Below, piece by piece: positions 16,925 through 26,982 of a DNA stretch of 64,000 nucleotides. Both the position numbers and the translations under genes were made by a program. Position 1 is the first letter of the stretch. The number at the start of each line of letters is the position of its first letter. The stretch comes from Tissierella sp. P1. GTDB lineage: Bacteria > Bacillota > Clostridia > Tissierellales > Tissierellaceae. The stretch spans positions 62,001 to 126,000 of the forward strand of contig NZ_NPMN01000006.1 in NCBI RefSeq assembly GCF_002266425.1. Direction: 5' to 3'. The notes under the pieces were generated by a model. The model did no database searches. It saw nothing but the letters and a program-made list of their open reading frames with translations, and was not told the DNA's origin.

Positions 16925-17908
16925 ATGCCTGATTTATTAAAAATCAAAGAAGTATCAAGCAGGTATGATGTGACTGCCCGTACTCTTCGATATTATGAAG
17001 ATATGGGATTGATAAACAGTCAAAGAAGTGATGACTATGCGTATAGAATGTACGATGAATCCTCAATAAAACGATTGGAGCAGGTTCTTATACTTCGTAA
17101 ATTGAACATTAGCATTAAAGATATTCAGAGAATTTTTCGATCATCCAGTTCCGAGATAGTTTTAGAAGTTCTAGGCAAAAAAATTTCTGATATTGATGAT
17201 GAAGTTGCTCTTCTGCATGAGCTTAAAAAAATAGTTTTAGAATTTATTATGCAAATTCATAGAATTGATTTTCAGAAGGATTCTGATGTAAAACTTTTAT
17301 ATGAGAAAGCAAAGGAAGTTGAGCAGCAGATAATTAATGTCGGGTATGAAGGAAATCCTGCACGCGTTAACAGGCTTTTGAATATTACCGAAAAGCTTAA
17401 AAAAGCACCGGAAGTCAGAATTGTAGAAATACCAAAGTGTAGAATGGCTTCATCAGGTTATTTTAATGATTTAAGTGAAGTTATAGGAAGCTTTGGCAAA
17501 TGGTTCTCCGAATATGACAAAAAACGAAAAGGTATATCATTTTCACCACTTGATTTTATGTTTTTTGAACCGGATGGCAGAGGAATGTGGTTATTTGCTG
17601 TTGAAGACTGGGTAACAGAAAAAGATACAGACGGTTACGAAATAATTGAGTTTGAAGGTGGTCTGTACGCAAATGCGGTATCCATCGATGGTGATGATGA
17701 TATCAATGGCAGGGTATATACCGGAATTAAAGCTTGGATTGATAGTAGTGGATTTGAACTTGACGAGCGTGAAGGACACAGGGCAATGTGCCATATGATT
17801 GTAGGTAAGAAAATGAACCGTGGACTTGGATATAAGCAGCTTGACATATTTGTACCTATTAAACTGCGTCCAGTAAAGAATGACAGTCTTAATGCTTCAT
17901 TAGAATAG
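16925..17908 (+). CDS. MerR-family regulator with GyrI-like effector domain
   Basis: 327 residues from ATG 16925, chosen because AAGGGGAA lies about ten bases upstream while the in-frame ATG at 16904 has no site. Residues 4-75 are a MerR winged helix (LKIKEVSSRYDVTARTLRYYEDMGLI), 80-115 a dimerising coiled coil, and the last ~150 residues a GyrI/BmrR-type ligand-binding domain (VRIVEIPKCRMASSGYF onward). Such proteins usually sense small hydrophobic or cationic drugs. The only close downstream gene is the cysteine-rich protein at 17992. Confidence 0.9.
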   Translation: MPDLLKIKEVSSRYDVTARTLRYYEDMGLINSQRSDDYAYRMYDESSIKRLEQVLILRKLNISIKDIQRIFRSSSSEIVLEVLGKKISDIDDEVALLHELKKIVLEFIMQIHRIDFQKDSDVKLLYEKAKEVEQQIINVGYEGNPARVNRLLNITEKLKKAPEVRIVEIPKCRMASSGYFNDLSEVIGSFGKWFSEYDKKRKGISFSPLDFMFFEPDGRGMWLFAVEDWVTEKDTDGYEIIEFEGGLYANAVSIDGDDDINGRVYTGIKAWIDSSGFELDEREGHRAMCHMIVGKKMNRGLGYKQLDIFVPIKLRPVKNDSLNASLE

Positions 17909-17991
17909 GTCAGGTAGTGAGTGACTGAATAAAATGTAAAATGCTAAAATGTTTTATAAACAAAATATTAAGGAAAAGGAGAAAATCTATA

Positions 17992-18558
17992 ATGCCGGAT
18001 ATAAAGAAAATAAGGCAAGCCATGATTGAAGAAAGGATCTCGGAGGAGATAATATCTAAAATCAATTTTACAGATCCAGGCGGTAATGATCCACTACCTG
18101 TCATTGCGATAATTAATCAAATGGATTCCATGCTCTCACATGAGCAATGCTTATCAGTAATGGAAAAACAAGGATGCTGTAAAAGTGGACAAAGAGACAA
18201 GGAATGTAAAAAATTCGGCAAGCAAAATATTGGCAGATCACTTAATGAAAAGATCGAACTACTTTCCTCAATTCAATATATGGGAACCCCAAAACTTAAT
18301 GAAGATGGTACTATTACAACGGGTATTTTTTGGTTTCAAGATGGTGTATACAATTGTGCTTGCCCGTCAATTAAAAAGTTGAAAAAGCCTGTTTCAGTTA
18401 CTTCTACATATTGCGGATGCTGCGCCGGACACTTTTTATATCATTATCAAAACGCCTTGCAGCTTAAGTTGAAATTGAAAGAAATTAAATCTTCCCCGAT
18501 TAGCACAAATGGTTCAAAACCCTGCGATTTTATTTTTGAAGTAATACAGATGCTTTAA
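17992..18558 (+). CDS. Cysteine-rich protein of unknown function
   Basis: 188 residues from ATG 17992 (AAAAGGAG upstream; an upstream in-frame ATG at 17941 has no site). Cysteine clusters are seen at KQGCCKSGQRDKECKKFG (about residue 60), YNCACPS (about 123) and TYCGCCAGHFLYHYQ (about 143), suggesting metal or Fe-S binding. The CGCCAGH...YQ segment recalls proteins annotated as DUF6144 or near the L-2-amino-thiazoline-4-carboxylate hydrolase group, but I would not assign a function. Probably cotranscribed with the MerR gene 83 bases upstream. Confidence 0.7.
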   Translation: MPDIKKIRQAMIEERISEEIISKINFTDPGGNDPLPVIAIINQMDSMLSHEQCLSVMEKQGCCKSGQRDKECKKFGKQNIGRSLNEKIELLSSIQYMGTPKLNEDGTITTGIFWFQDGVYNCACPSIKKLKKPVSVTSTYCGCCAGHFLYHYQNALQLKLKLKEIKSSPISTNGSKPCDFIFEVIQML

Positions 18559-19068
18559 TTAAAAAGTATATTCTACCTCTAAGGGGGGACCGAGTTCAGC
18601 ATCTTTTTTGTATCCTATAAATAAAGATTTGCTCCCCACAATAAGCTCGTGCTAAAATGAAAATAAGGTTTTGATTTAGCTTAGTGACTTTATTAGGATT
18701 ATAGAAGGCGGAGCAGGAATAGAAGAATTTGATATTGATTTATATTTTATGGATAATTGAGGAAATGATAGTGTTTGAGGATTAGAAGGTAGTTGTAAGT
18801 TTGCTCGAAGGGAGAGAGTGGTTGGGTATATAATTGAATAAATTTAGAATGGTTTATGAGCTAGTTGGATAATTCTGACTGGCTTTCTTCTTATGGATAA
18901 GCTAGAAAATATAATGAATTAATAACTTGAATCATAAGAATAAATTGATTCTATTACAAATTTTTAGTTAAAACAAATGTATTTCATCTATTTATGCAAC
19001 TTAGACATTTCAAATTGTAAGATAAGCAGCAGAATGTTGTAATTAAGAAGATAATTGATATAATTTAT
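18559..19068. other. 510-base spacer without a supported gene
   Basis: A/T-rich and full of stops in all frames. A 25-codon frame near 18684-18760 (RIIEGGAGIEEFDIDLYF) looks protein-like and could be a gene scrap. No strong hairpin with a T-tract was found. Confidence 0.3.
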
Positions 19069-19086
19069 ATGGAAGGAGGAAAAAAA

Positions 19087-19551
19087 TTGAAGGTCAACTA
19101 TTATGAAGATAAAATGATAGAAGAAAATCGCGTGGATGTATTCTATAGTGAGAAAGACCATGAAATCATCGGAATTATGAACTATTTACAATCATACGAA
19201 ATAATTTTAGGAAAGAATGGGGAATTAACGAAAAAGATACTTCCCAATGATATATTTTACTTGGAAACTGTAGAGAGACGTTGTTATGCGTATTTAGAAA
19301 GTGAAGTTTACCAGATAGACTTTACTTTGAAAAATTTTCAGGAACGATTTCAAAGCAATGGCTTTATTCAAATTGGAAAATCTATGATAGTAAATATATA
19401 CAGAATAGACAGAGTTAAAACAGATTCAAATATGAGAATGCGTCTGATTATGGAAAATGGGGAAGTGCTTATCTTAAATAGAACTTTTAAAAAGAATTTT
19501 ATGGAATATTTGAGAAACATACAGGAGGCAGAAAATGAAGATTATAGATAA
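19087..19551 (+). CDS. LytTR-family DNA-binding regulator
   Basis: 154 residues from TTG 19087, six bases after GGAAGGAGGA; the in-frame ATG at 19069 lies inside that ribosome site. The C-terminal ~95 residues are a LytTR domain (KKILPNDIFYLETVERRCYAYL, then FQERFQSNGFIQIGKSMIVNIYRIDRV). There is no receiver domain, so it is of the small stand-alone class that pairs with a DUF3021 membrane protein, which indeed follows with a 17-base overlap. Confidence 0.87.
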   Translation: MKVNYYEDKMIEENRVDVFYSEKDHEIIGIMNYLQSYEIILGKNGELTKKILPNDIFYLETVERRCYAYLESEVYQIDFTLKNFQERFQSNGFIQIGKSMIVNIYRIDRVKTDSNMRMRLIMENGEVLILNRTFKKNFMEYLRNIQEAENEDYR

Positions 19552-19960
19552 AAAAACATTTATTCCAACAGTATGTGTTGTTTACACTATTCTATCTATG
19601 AGTAAAATCATACTAGAAGCTATTATACAAAATGAATTTGGGAATTATCAATCAAATTTGCTTATGATGATTTTTGTGTCATTTATTGCAACATTAGTTC
19701 TTTCACAACATTATAGACTACAGCAGATTCCATTGCCACTAGTAATTATTGGACAATATTTAGTGTTAATTGGGATTATATTATTAATTATTTGGATTTC
19801 AGGATTATATACGGATTTACATCCTAATGCATATAGAGATATGTTTTTATCATTTACAATTCCCTATATTATAGGTGCTGCTATTTATTATTTAAATGTG
19901 TTTTGGGAAGTGAAAAATGCTAATCAAATGTTAAAAAATATAAAGAAGAAAGGGGATTAG
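19535..19960 (+). CDS. DUF3021-family membrane protein
   Basis: 141 residues with four predicted membrane helices. Overlaps the LytTR gene, the standard partner arrangement for DUF3021 proteins, which are thought to restrain or signal to their LytTR regulator. The assignment rests on size, topology and context more than on a motif. Confidence 0.75.
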   Translation: MKIIDKKTFIPTVCVVYTILSMSKIILEAIIQNEFGNYQSNLLMMIFVSFIATLVLSQHYRLQQIPLPLVIIGQYLVLIGIILLIIWISGLYTDLHPNAYRDMFLSFTIPYIIGAAIYYLNVFWEVKNANQMLKNIKKKGD

Positions 19961-19962
19961 AT

Positions 19963-20619
19963 ATGGATAATAAAGTTACTGGGTGGGATTATTTCTCTTT
20001 AGGAATGCTTGCATTTGCTGGATTAGGGCTAGAGGCGTTATATGCTTATGTGTTAGAACCGATGATATATGGAGTCACAATGCAGGACTGGAATACAAGT
20101 CAGACAATCATTCACTGGATTATAACCTGTATTTCTTGGGGGATAGTAAGCTATTTGCTCATTCTTGCATCTAAGAAGAAGTATCAGTTTAATCTTTTTG
20201 AAACATCAGATAAGATGACAAAATGGCAATGGGCATCTGTTATATTTTGTGTTGTTATAGCATTAATAGCAAGTTACATAGATTGGAAAGGATTTAAGGT
20301 TATTAGAGAGTTTCAGAGTAAAGGGTTATTATTATTTGTTTTTCAGTATATATACTATGCATTTGAAACAGTGTTATTTATGCTTATCATAATTTTTACG
20401 CAGAAGGCATTTGAGGTATGGTATAAAAGAAAAAACATCCCATATGGAGGAATAATTTGTGGAATTACATGGGGATTTGCCCATGCATTTACAAAAGGTA
20501 GTATATGGATTGGATTAGAAGGAATTGTCTTGGGATTTTTGCTAGGAGTAACTTATTTGTTAGTAAATAGAGATATAAAGAAAACATATATAGTATTGTT
20601 TATTATGTTTGCACTATAG
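19963..20619 (+). CDS. Polytopic membrane protein, degenerate CPBP-protease-like
   Basis: 218 residues, six or so membrane helices, two bases after the DUF3021 gene, so part of the same operon and a candidate target of the LytTR regulator. The C-terminal part GITWGFAHAF...GLEGIVLGFLLGVTYL resembles the last two motifs of CPBP (Abi) intramembrane proteases, but the EExxR motif is not evident, so proteolysis is doubtful. Confidence 0.65.
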   Translation: MDNKVTGWDYFSLGMLAFAGLGLEALYAYVLEPMIYGVTMQDWNTSQTIIHWIITCISWGIVSYLLILASKKKYQFNLFETSDKMTKWQWASVIFCVVIALIASYIDWKGFKVIREFQSKGLLLFVFQYIYYAFETVLFMLIIIFTQKAFEVWYKRKNIPYGGIICGITWGFAHAFTKGSIWIGLEGIVLGFLLGVTYLLVNRDIKKTYIVLFIMFAL

Positions 20620-20721
20620 TTATCTAATATAGCTGCATATTATGTTAGTATATAGGTATAGATATAAATTCAATAAGAAAAGTAAAAATATCCCGAAAGA
20701 AAAAAGAAAATGAATTATACT

Positions 20722-20746
20722 CACGTCCGATTTTGGACGTGTTTTT
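20722..20746 (+). terminator. Rho-independent terminator
   Basis: CACGTCC (20722-20728), loop GATTTT, GGACGTG (20735-20741), then TTTTTC. It ends the LytTR operon. The remaining spacer up to 21024 shows no gene. Confidence 0.85.
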
Positions 20747-21024
20747 CACTTTTGATACTATATAGAGTCAATTGTAGGAAATATGAATAAAATAAGGAGG
20801 AAGATGTATAAGGAGCAATGTAAATTTATGATAATATATTGTGATGAATTGATTCTGCAAATTTGCGTATTCTAAAGTAAGGTAGATAGATATATACAAT
20901 AAAAATACCCTTTCAATGATAGTTGATTTCGAAAATAAGATATGGTATGATTTACGCAATGATAAAAATATATTTAGTACTATAGAGAAAGACATATTCT
21001 AAAGTTAATCACTTGGAGGGAAAT

Positions 21025-22347
21025 ATGAATAGGCGGGGTAATTTAAATTTAGGGAACCAAATTAAAGATATAGTTCAGGATGCGTTGAATAATGGGAATT
21101 TTAAAAGCTTAAATCGCGATATTGAGAGTGTTGTTAAAGGTGCGCTTGATGAGGTTAAAAGATCAATTGATTGGAAACAAGAGAATCATCATAACTGGAA
21201 CAATCAAACTTGTAATAGTAAGCGTATTAAGATTAATGATTATAAGCATAGATACCAAAAGGATTCACAGATACTGAATGAACAAAAACAACAAATAAAC
21301 AACTATAATACCATGAGTAATTACAATAACTCTTACAGTCGTGGTAAGGTAGCTTTAAGACCAACTAAGTTCACTGTTCCTGTTGGACAGGTATCAGGTA
21401 TATTGCTTACTGTATTTGGAGTTATAGGAAGTACTGCATTTGGAATAGCAGTAATTGTATTAACCTTATTAGGATATCTGATTGGAGGAAGGGGTGTATT
21501 TCATACCATTGCTATGGGATTGTTTCCTCTTTTTATAGCAGGTATAATTTTATGGGTGAATGGAAGCAGGATTCGTAAAAGATTAAAAAGATTTCAAAGG
21601 TATATAGTAAAGATGTATGGGCGTAATTACTGCTTAATTAAGGATCTTTCTTCTACAACAGGATTAAGTAATAAAGCTACGGTGAAAGATCTGCGAAAAA
21701 TGATTGTTAAAGGTATGTTTCCTGAAGGACATATTGATGATAAAGAGACCTGTTTTATGTTAAATAATGAATGCTATGAGCAGTATCTTGAACTGCAGGA
21801 AAATATGAGAATAAAGGATTTAGAGGAACAGCAAAAACAGAAGGCTCAGACCATAAACCAAGAGTTTACTGAGGAAGAAAAGAATAATGAAACTGATGGG
21901 TTGAAACCAGAAATTAGAAAAACAATTGATGAAGGGCGAAAATTCGTCATGGAAATTAAAGATGCTAATATCGCAATTCCAGGTGAAGAAATTTCACGTA
22001 AGCTAGATCGGTTAGAAGAAGTAACAGGAAAAATCTTTGATTATGTGGAGCTTCATCCGGAAAAATTCCCTGAAATAAAGAAGTTCACGGAATATTTTCT
22101 GCCAACAACATTGAAACTGGTGGATGCTTATAAGAAATTGGACTATCAACCTATAGAAGGAGAGAATATTTCAAATGCCAAGAAAGAAATAGAGGAAACA
22201 ATGGATACCATTAATCTTGCATTTGAAAATTTATTGGATGGTTTGTTCGAGGATGTGGCAATGGATATATCCACAGATATATCTGTATTAGAAACCATGT
22301 TTGCACAAGAAGGATTAACAGAGAAGAATATGAAAGTTAAAAAATAA
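21025..22347 (+). CDS. xpaC: XpaC-family protein (5-bromo-4-chloroindolyl phosphate hydrolysis family)
   Basis: 440 residues from ATG 21025 (GGAGGG upstream). An N-terminal basic, Asn-rich region (1-110) is followed by two membrane helices near residues 130-185 and a cytoplasmic XpaC-like helical domain (KDLSSTTGLSNKATVKDLRKMI...). XpaC and TelA genes are neighbours in many Firmicutes; the pair is linked with cell-envelope stress and toxic-anion tolerance, biochemical role unknown. The stop is 18 bases before telA. Confidence 0.85.
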   Translation: MNRRGNLNLGNQIKDIVQDALNNGNFKSLNRDIESVVKGALDEVKRSIDWKQENHHNWNNQTCNSKRIKINDYKHRYQKDSQILNEQKQQINNYNTMSNYNNSYSRGKVALRPTKFTVPVGQVSGILLTVFGVIGSTAFGIAVIVLTLLGYLIGGRGVFHTIAMGLFPLFIAGIILWVNGSRIRKRLKRFQRYIVKMYGRNYCLIKDLSSTTGLSNKATVKDLRKMIVKGMFPEGHIDDKETCFMLNNECYEQYLELQENMRIKDLEEQQKQKAQTINQEFTEEEKNNETDGLKPEIRKTIDEGRKFVMEIKDANIAIPGEEISRKLDRLEEVTGKIFDYVELHPEKFPEIKKFTEYFLPTTLKLVDAYKKLDYQPIEGENISNAKKEIEETMDTINLAFENLLDGLFEDVAMDISTDISVLETMFAQEGLTEKNMKVKK

Positions 22348-22365
22348 AACGGCGGAGGATAAAAT

Positions 22366-23514
22366 ATGAATAATGAAATACCAACACTAACTTTTGAACC
22401 TTTTGGTGATGATACATCAACTCAAGAAGTACTAAGCAAAGATATATTGAATAAAGATGATGTGCAGATTCAAAAGCAAGTATTTGATGAAAGCTATCTT
22501 TCACCTGAAGAGAAAAAGATGGTTGACGATTTTGCAAATCAGATTGATTTAAATAAATCGAATCAGATTCTCCAATATGGGGTAGGAGCTCAAAAGAAGA
22601 TAGCAGACTTTTCTGAAGCAGCCTTAAATAATGTGAAAACTAAAGATCTAGGTGAAATTGGTGAGATGCTTTCAGGTGTTGTAACAGAATTGAAAAGTTT
22701 TGATGTAGAGGAAGAGGAGAAAGGATTTTTAGGGTTCTTCAAAAAATCATCAAACAAACTTACAGCAATGAAAGCAAAATATGATAAGGCAGAAGTTAAT
22801 ATAAATAAAATTTGTGAGGCCTTGGAGAAGAATCAGATACAGTTGCTGAAGGATATAGCAATGCTTGATAAGATGTATGAGCTTAATAAGACATATTTTA
22901 AAGAGCTTTCTATGTATATTATGGCAGGTAAAAAGAAACTGGCTAAGGTTCAGGCGGAAGAACTACCTGTACTGATAGATAAGTCTGCTGCAAGTGGTTT
23001 ACCAGAGGATGCACAGGCGGTTAACGATTTAACTGCTATTTGTAACCGTTTTGAGAAAAAAATTCACGATTTGGAATTAACTAGAATGATTTCGATTCAA
23101 ATGGCGCCACAGATTCGTTTGGTTCAAGGCAATGATACTATAATGGCTGAAAAAATTCAGTCTACCATCGTAAACACAATTCCGCTATGGAAAAGTCAGA
23201 TGGTTTTAGCTTTGGGGGTTACTCATTCAAGTCAGGCTGCAAAAGCTCAAAGAGAAGTAACGGATATGACGAATCAGCTATTGAGGAAAAATGCTGAAAC
23301 ACTTAAAATGGCAACTATTGAAACAGCAAAGGAATCAGAGCGAGGAATTGTGGATATTGAGACACTTCGTATTACTAATGAATCATTAATATCGACTCTA
23401 GATGAAGTTATGCGTATTCAAGCAGAAGGTCATCAGAAGAGGAAGGAAGCAGAAATTGAGTTAAATAGAATTGAGGAAGAATTGAAAACTAAACTTTTAG
23501 AAATCAGAGGTTAA
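22366..23514 (+). CDS. telA: TelA-family toxic anion resistance protein
   Basis: 382 residues, almost wholly alpha-helical and coiled-coil. The segment MISIQMAPQIRLVQGNDTIMAEKIQSTIVNTIPLW and the run KSQMVLALGVTHSSQAAKAQREVTDMTNQLLRKNA are the conserved TelA/KlaA core. Cytosolic partner of the XpaC-like membrane protein upstream. The family is named for tellurite resistance but mostly acts in envelope stress by inference. Confidence 0.9.
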   Translation: MNNEIPTLTFEPFGDDTSTQEVLSKDILNKDDVQIQKQVFDESYLSPEEKKMVDDFANQIDLNKSNQILQYGVGAQKKIADFSEAALNNVKTKDLGEIGEMLSGVVTELKSFDVEEEEKGFLGFFKKSSNKLTAMKAKYDKAEVNINKICEALEKNQIQLLKDIAMLDKMYELNKTYFKELSMYIMAGKKKLAKVQAEELPVLIDKSAASGLPEDAQAVNDLTAICNRFEKKIHDLELTRMISIQMAPQIRLVQGNDTIMAEKIQSTIVNTIPLWKSQMVLALGVTHSSQAAKAQREVTDMTNQLLRKNAETLKMATIETAKESERGIVDIETLRITNESLISTLDEVMRIQAEGHQKRKEAEIELNRIEEELKTKLLEIRG

Positions 23515-23515
23515 T

Positions 23516-23559
23516 GAAATATGTCAAATGGGTATTGCAATACCCATTTGACATATTTC
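23516..23559. terminator. 44-base perfect palindrome after telA
   Basis: A fully self-complementary sequence centred on TTGCAA at 23535-23540, with arms reaching 23516 and 23559 without a mismatch. It starts two bases after the telA stop and is followed by TTTG. It would fold as a 20-bp hairpin and probably terminates telA. The rest of 23560-23761 holds no gene. Confidence 0.75.
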
Positions 23560-23761
23560 TTTGTGCAAATTAGAATTGTAAAAATAGCTAATATTCCATA
23601 TCTATGGAGAGAAAGAGTAAGTAGTTCTTGAAGCTTAAAAAATTAGAAAGATAATCAAGTAATCCAATAACTCATGACATCATTAATCCACTTCATTAGA
23701 GTTGCTGATGATGAGCCGAAGGATGAGCCTTGAGGATACCATATATCAAAATGTAATAAAA

Positions 23762-25591
23762 TTATATCTTTAGATTTTTGCTAATAAGACCTACTAGAGC
23801 TTCACTTCCTTTGGAATTTAAATGTACACCATCTTGTTCAAAGTATTCAGGATGTTCAGAAGCTATAGAATACCAGTCAATTAGGGTTATATTTTCTCGT
23901 TCTTCAGCTTTTTCTTTTAAGATTTTATTGACCTTGCTTTCCCAAGAACGTGGTACACGAGTATTTACTAAAAAAACATGTGACTTTGAAAAAGAGTCAA
24001 GGAGTTCATCAATTTGTTTACTTGTAAAGTAGCCATTTGTTCCTAGTTCAATAATAACTGCTTTATCAGAATCATTAAATTCAGCATACTTAGTAGCTAA
24101 AGTTATTGCTTCTGACATTTGCCTTCCAATTTTTCCGTCAATTGTAATACTGTTATATGTCTTATTAAGGGTTGGAGTAATATCTAACATAATAGAATCT
24201 CCAATAGCCAATATCTCATTATAATCTTCCGCTGCTGTTGATGAAATATCTTCATCATTTTCCGTAGATACATTTATATCTTTTTCATTGGTTTCATTGG
24301 AATCTCCATTAGAACCCTCGCCCTCAGAAGTTTCATCTGTATTTGTTTGTGATGAATATATTTCTGCATTTTCTAGGTTCGATTTTATTCTTACTATATT
24401 ATTGATACCAATAGCAAGGGATATAATCACTAGAACTGATATTATAGTTGCAGTTTTTTTTGTAAATGCTAAGGAATTCCTCTTAAAAAAACTAATGGTT
24501 AAGTAATTATAATATTTTCGAAATCCAAGTTTTCGTATTGGCAGCTCTATAAATCGATATGAAAATTCTGCAATAATACATGTAATAGTCAGTTGAATAA
24601 AGACACGTAAGTAGGATGGATTGCCTATTTCGTATATAGGGGTGCTTAGTACCATAATAGGGTAATGCCAAAGGTATATTCCATATGATCTTGTGCCAAT
24701 CCAGCGCAGAGGTTTCCATGAAAGCATGGGACCTAAAATCCCTTTTGGATGACAAACACATGCTATAAGCAAAGCTGTGTTTAGACTAAACAGGAATAAT
24801 CCACCTCTATACAAAAAAGAATTATATTCATCTATAAATACAGCACTAAAAATAAAGATAGAGAAAGTAATAATGCTTAAGAGTTTCAGCTGGTTTTTGT
24901 GTTTTATAGAAACTTCCTTAGTAAAAGGTTTTTTATTTGCTGAAACAGCTGCTAGAAAACTTCCTATTAATAATTCAAAAGCACGGGTATCTGTGCCATA
25001 ATATACACGGCTTGGATCAGCAGCTGGATCATAAAGTATACCCATCAAAGTTGCTGAAAGCAAGGCTCCGATAAAAATTATATACGAAAGCTTCTTAGTT
25101 TTTTTAGTATTTTTTAATACTATCATAAGTATAAAAGGCCATAAGATGTAGAATTGCTCTTGTACTGCCAAAAACCAAATATGTTTCAAGGGAGACGGTG
25201 AACCAAAGCTATCAAAATAGGAAAGCTTATGAAAAATAAACCACCAATTAGTTGTATATGAAATAGAAGATATTGTATCACCTAAGAGGTTTGTCAAAAG
25301 TCTATGGTTAAAAAAGATTACCCATAAGGCGGTAATCATAATCATTAAATAAGCAGAGGGTAATAGCCTGCTAATACGATTTTTCCAAAAAGTTCTTAAT
25401 TTGAAATTTTCTTGTGATAATAAAATCTTAGAGGTTACTAAATAACCAGATAAGACAAAAAAGATGTCAACTCCTAAGAAACCTCCCTTAGCCCAACTAA
25501 AACTAAAGTGATAAAAAACTACTGATAAAATTGCAAGGGCACGAAGTCCATCTAATCCTGATATATAACGACGATTATGTATAGTATTCAA
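23762..25591 (-). CDS. oatA: OatA-like O-acetyltransferase (acyltransferase-3 plus SGNH domain)
   Basis: 609 residues. Residues 1-370 are a polytopic acyltransferase-3 domain (GLDGLRALAILSVVFYHF at the start, GGFLGVDIFFVLSGYL near residue 36, HIWFLAVQEQFYILWP near 136). After a final helix near 390 and a Ser/Glu-rich linker comes an extracytoplasmic SGNH hydrolase-like domain: AIGDSIML (nucleophile Ser), IELGTNG, and DGVHLNSKG (Asp-His). OatA transfers acetyl groups to N-acetylmuramic acid and gives lysozyme resistance; substrate here is inferred. It is convergent with telA and monocistronic. Confidence 0.88.
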   Translation of the reverse strand: MNTIHNRRYISGLDGLRALAILSVVFYHFSFSWAKGGFLGVDIFFVLSGYLVTSKILLSQENFKLRTFWKNRISRLLPSAYLMIMITALWVIFFNHRLLTNLLGDTISSISYTTNWWFIFHKLSYFDSFGSPSPLKHIWFLAVQEQFYILWPFILMIVLKNTKKTKKLSYIIFIGALLSATLMGILYDPAADPSRVYYGTDTRAFELLIGSFLAAVSANKKPFTKEVSIKHKNQLKLLSIITFSIFIFSAVFIDEYNSFLYRGGLFLFSLNTALLIACVCHPKGILGPMLSWKPLRWIGTRSYGIYLWHYPIMVLSTPIYEIGNPSYLRVFIQLTITCIIAEFSYRFIELPIRKLGFRKYYNYLTISFFKRNSLAFTKKTATIISVLVIISLAIGINNIVRIKSNLENAEIYSSQTNTDETSEGEGSNGDSNETNEKDINVSTENDEDISSTAAEDYNEILAIGDSIMLDITPTLNKTYNSITIDGKIGRQMSEAITLATKYAEFNDSDKAVIIELGTNGYFTSKQIDELLDSFSKSHVFLVNTRVPRSWESKVNKILKEKAEERENITLIDWYSIASEHPEYFEQDGVHLNSKGSEALVGLISKNLKI

Positions 25592-26276
25592 TATGTAAGT
25601 TCTCCTCCTACTTCCTCAATTTAAACTAATGTTAATTATAATTTCTAATTTAATTATACTAGTTTGGGAGCTAGAAAAAGTTTCAAACAGGTTATATAAG
25701 GATTACAATATAGTTACAAATATATTATTGTTCATATTTTTAACTATTCATCTAAATAATATCTCATGGCTCAAGTGGCTACAAATTCCGCTTCATTCTC
25801 CATCAATGTTATTTACCATAATAAAGAACAGGATTTTATCTAGAGGAAAAAATCCATCAATCGTTTCAAGAATTCTTAATTATATAGAATTAATTAAAAA
25901 ATTATTAAAAAAGTTAGATGACTTATTAGAGAAAATAAAATATTATGCAAGTACATCAGGATATAAAATTACAATATTACTAAAGGTTTAATATAATTAT
26001 GAGAGAGAATGTCTCTATTGAGTAAAAGAAAGCGCCTTTAAATAATTATAGAAAATTTAAGTTTTCACCAAATGGATACCAACTATTTACTATATCATTG
26101 TGGTATACTTAAGGCATTGTGAAGTTTATTGTTTATAATAGGTTGGAGTAATATTTGTTGTTATAGAAAAATATAGGATATAAAATAAGGAGATAGGTGC
26201 TTTATTTCTATGGATTTAATTTTATTTAATATTGATCTGCAATAAGAAAATTTATATTTAGATTGGAGGAAATGAT
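25592..26276. other. Spacer between oatA and the response regulator
   Basis: About 680 bases, strongly A/T. An open frame at 25629-25991 (120 codons, Ile/Leu/Lys-rich) has no ribosome site and looks compositional, though its tail is helical. Promoters for the divergent oatA and regulator genes must lie here; GATTGGAGG at the right end is the regulator ribosome site. Confidence 0.3.
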
Positions 26277-26981
26277 TTGGAAGAGGTGATGAGAATACTA
26301 ATTGTTGAGGATGATATTGATTTAGGAAGATTACTTGTGAATTGCCTAAAGAAAGAGGACTATCATACAATACATGTTGAAAATGGAATTTTAGGATTGG
26401 AGAAGATGAAAGAAATCAAATTTGATTTGATTATTTTAGATATAATGTTGCCAGAAGTAGACGGATTTTCTGTAATAGAAAATATAAGAGAAATTAGTAG
26501 TATACCTGTTTTAATGCTAACTGCTAAAAGTGAAGAAAAAGATAAGGTAAAGGGTCTTAAATTAGGAGCAGATGATTACTTAACAAAACCCTTTGGTATT
26601 GATGAATTCTTAGCGAGAGTTAATTCAATTATAAGACGAGCAAATTATTATAATCAAGATCCAGAGAAGGGGATTATTAAATATGGAAATATTGAATTAA
26701 ATAATTATTATAGAACTTTAAAAGTGAATCTTAGGGAAATTCCTTTGTCAAATAAAGAATTTGATTTACTGCTACTTTTAATGACCAATGAAAATCATAT
26801 ATTTACAAAGGAACAATTATATGATCAGATTTGGGGGTTAGAAGAGTATGATTCTTATGATGAAAAGAATATGGTATCATTTATTAGTAAATTACGAAAA
26901 AAGATATTTATGGATGAAGAAGAGTATGGAGGATTTATTGAAACAGTCTATGGATTAGGATACCGCTGGAGGATAAAATAA
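26277..26981 (+). CDS. OmpR-family response regulator
   Basis: Receiver domain with phosphoacceptor in LIILDIMLPEVDG (Asp about residue 54), acidic pocket EDDID, conserved Thr in MLTAKSEEKD and Lys in YLTKPFG; then a winged-helix DNA-binding domain (NKEFDLLLLLMTNENHIFTKEQLYDQIWG...TVYGLGYRW). TTG 26277 is chosen since GGAGG lies eight bases upstream; ATG 26289 is the alternative. The histidine kinase starts one base after the stop. Confidence 0.95.
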   Translation: MEEVMRILIVEDDIDLGRLLVNCLKKEDYHTIHVENGILGLEKMKEIKFDLIILDIMLPEVDGFSVIENIREISSIPVLMLTAKSEEKDKVKGLKLGADDYLTKPFGIDEFLARVNSIIRRANYYNQDPEKGIIKYGNIELNNYYRTLKVNLREIPLSNKEFDLLLLLMTNENHIFTKEQLYDQIWGLEEYDSYDEKNMVSFISKLRKKIFMDEEEYGGFIETVYGLGYRWRIK

Positions 26982-26982
26982 C

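Noticed and set aside
20768..20995. 75-codon minus-strand frame upstream of xpaC
   Set aside because: A/T compositional frame, no ribosome site, and it overlaps the likely xpaC promoter.
25629..25991. 120-codon open frame between oatA and the response regulator
   Set aside because: No ribosome site, Ile/Leu/Lys-dominated composition expected from A/T-rich DNA, and no recognisable domain.
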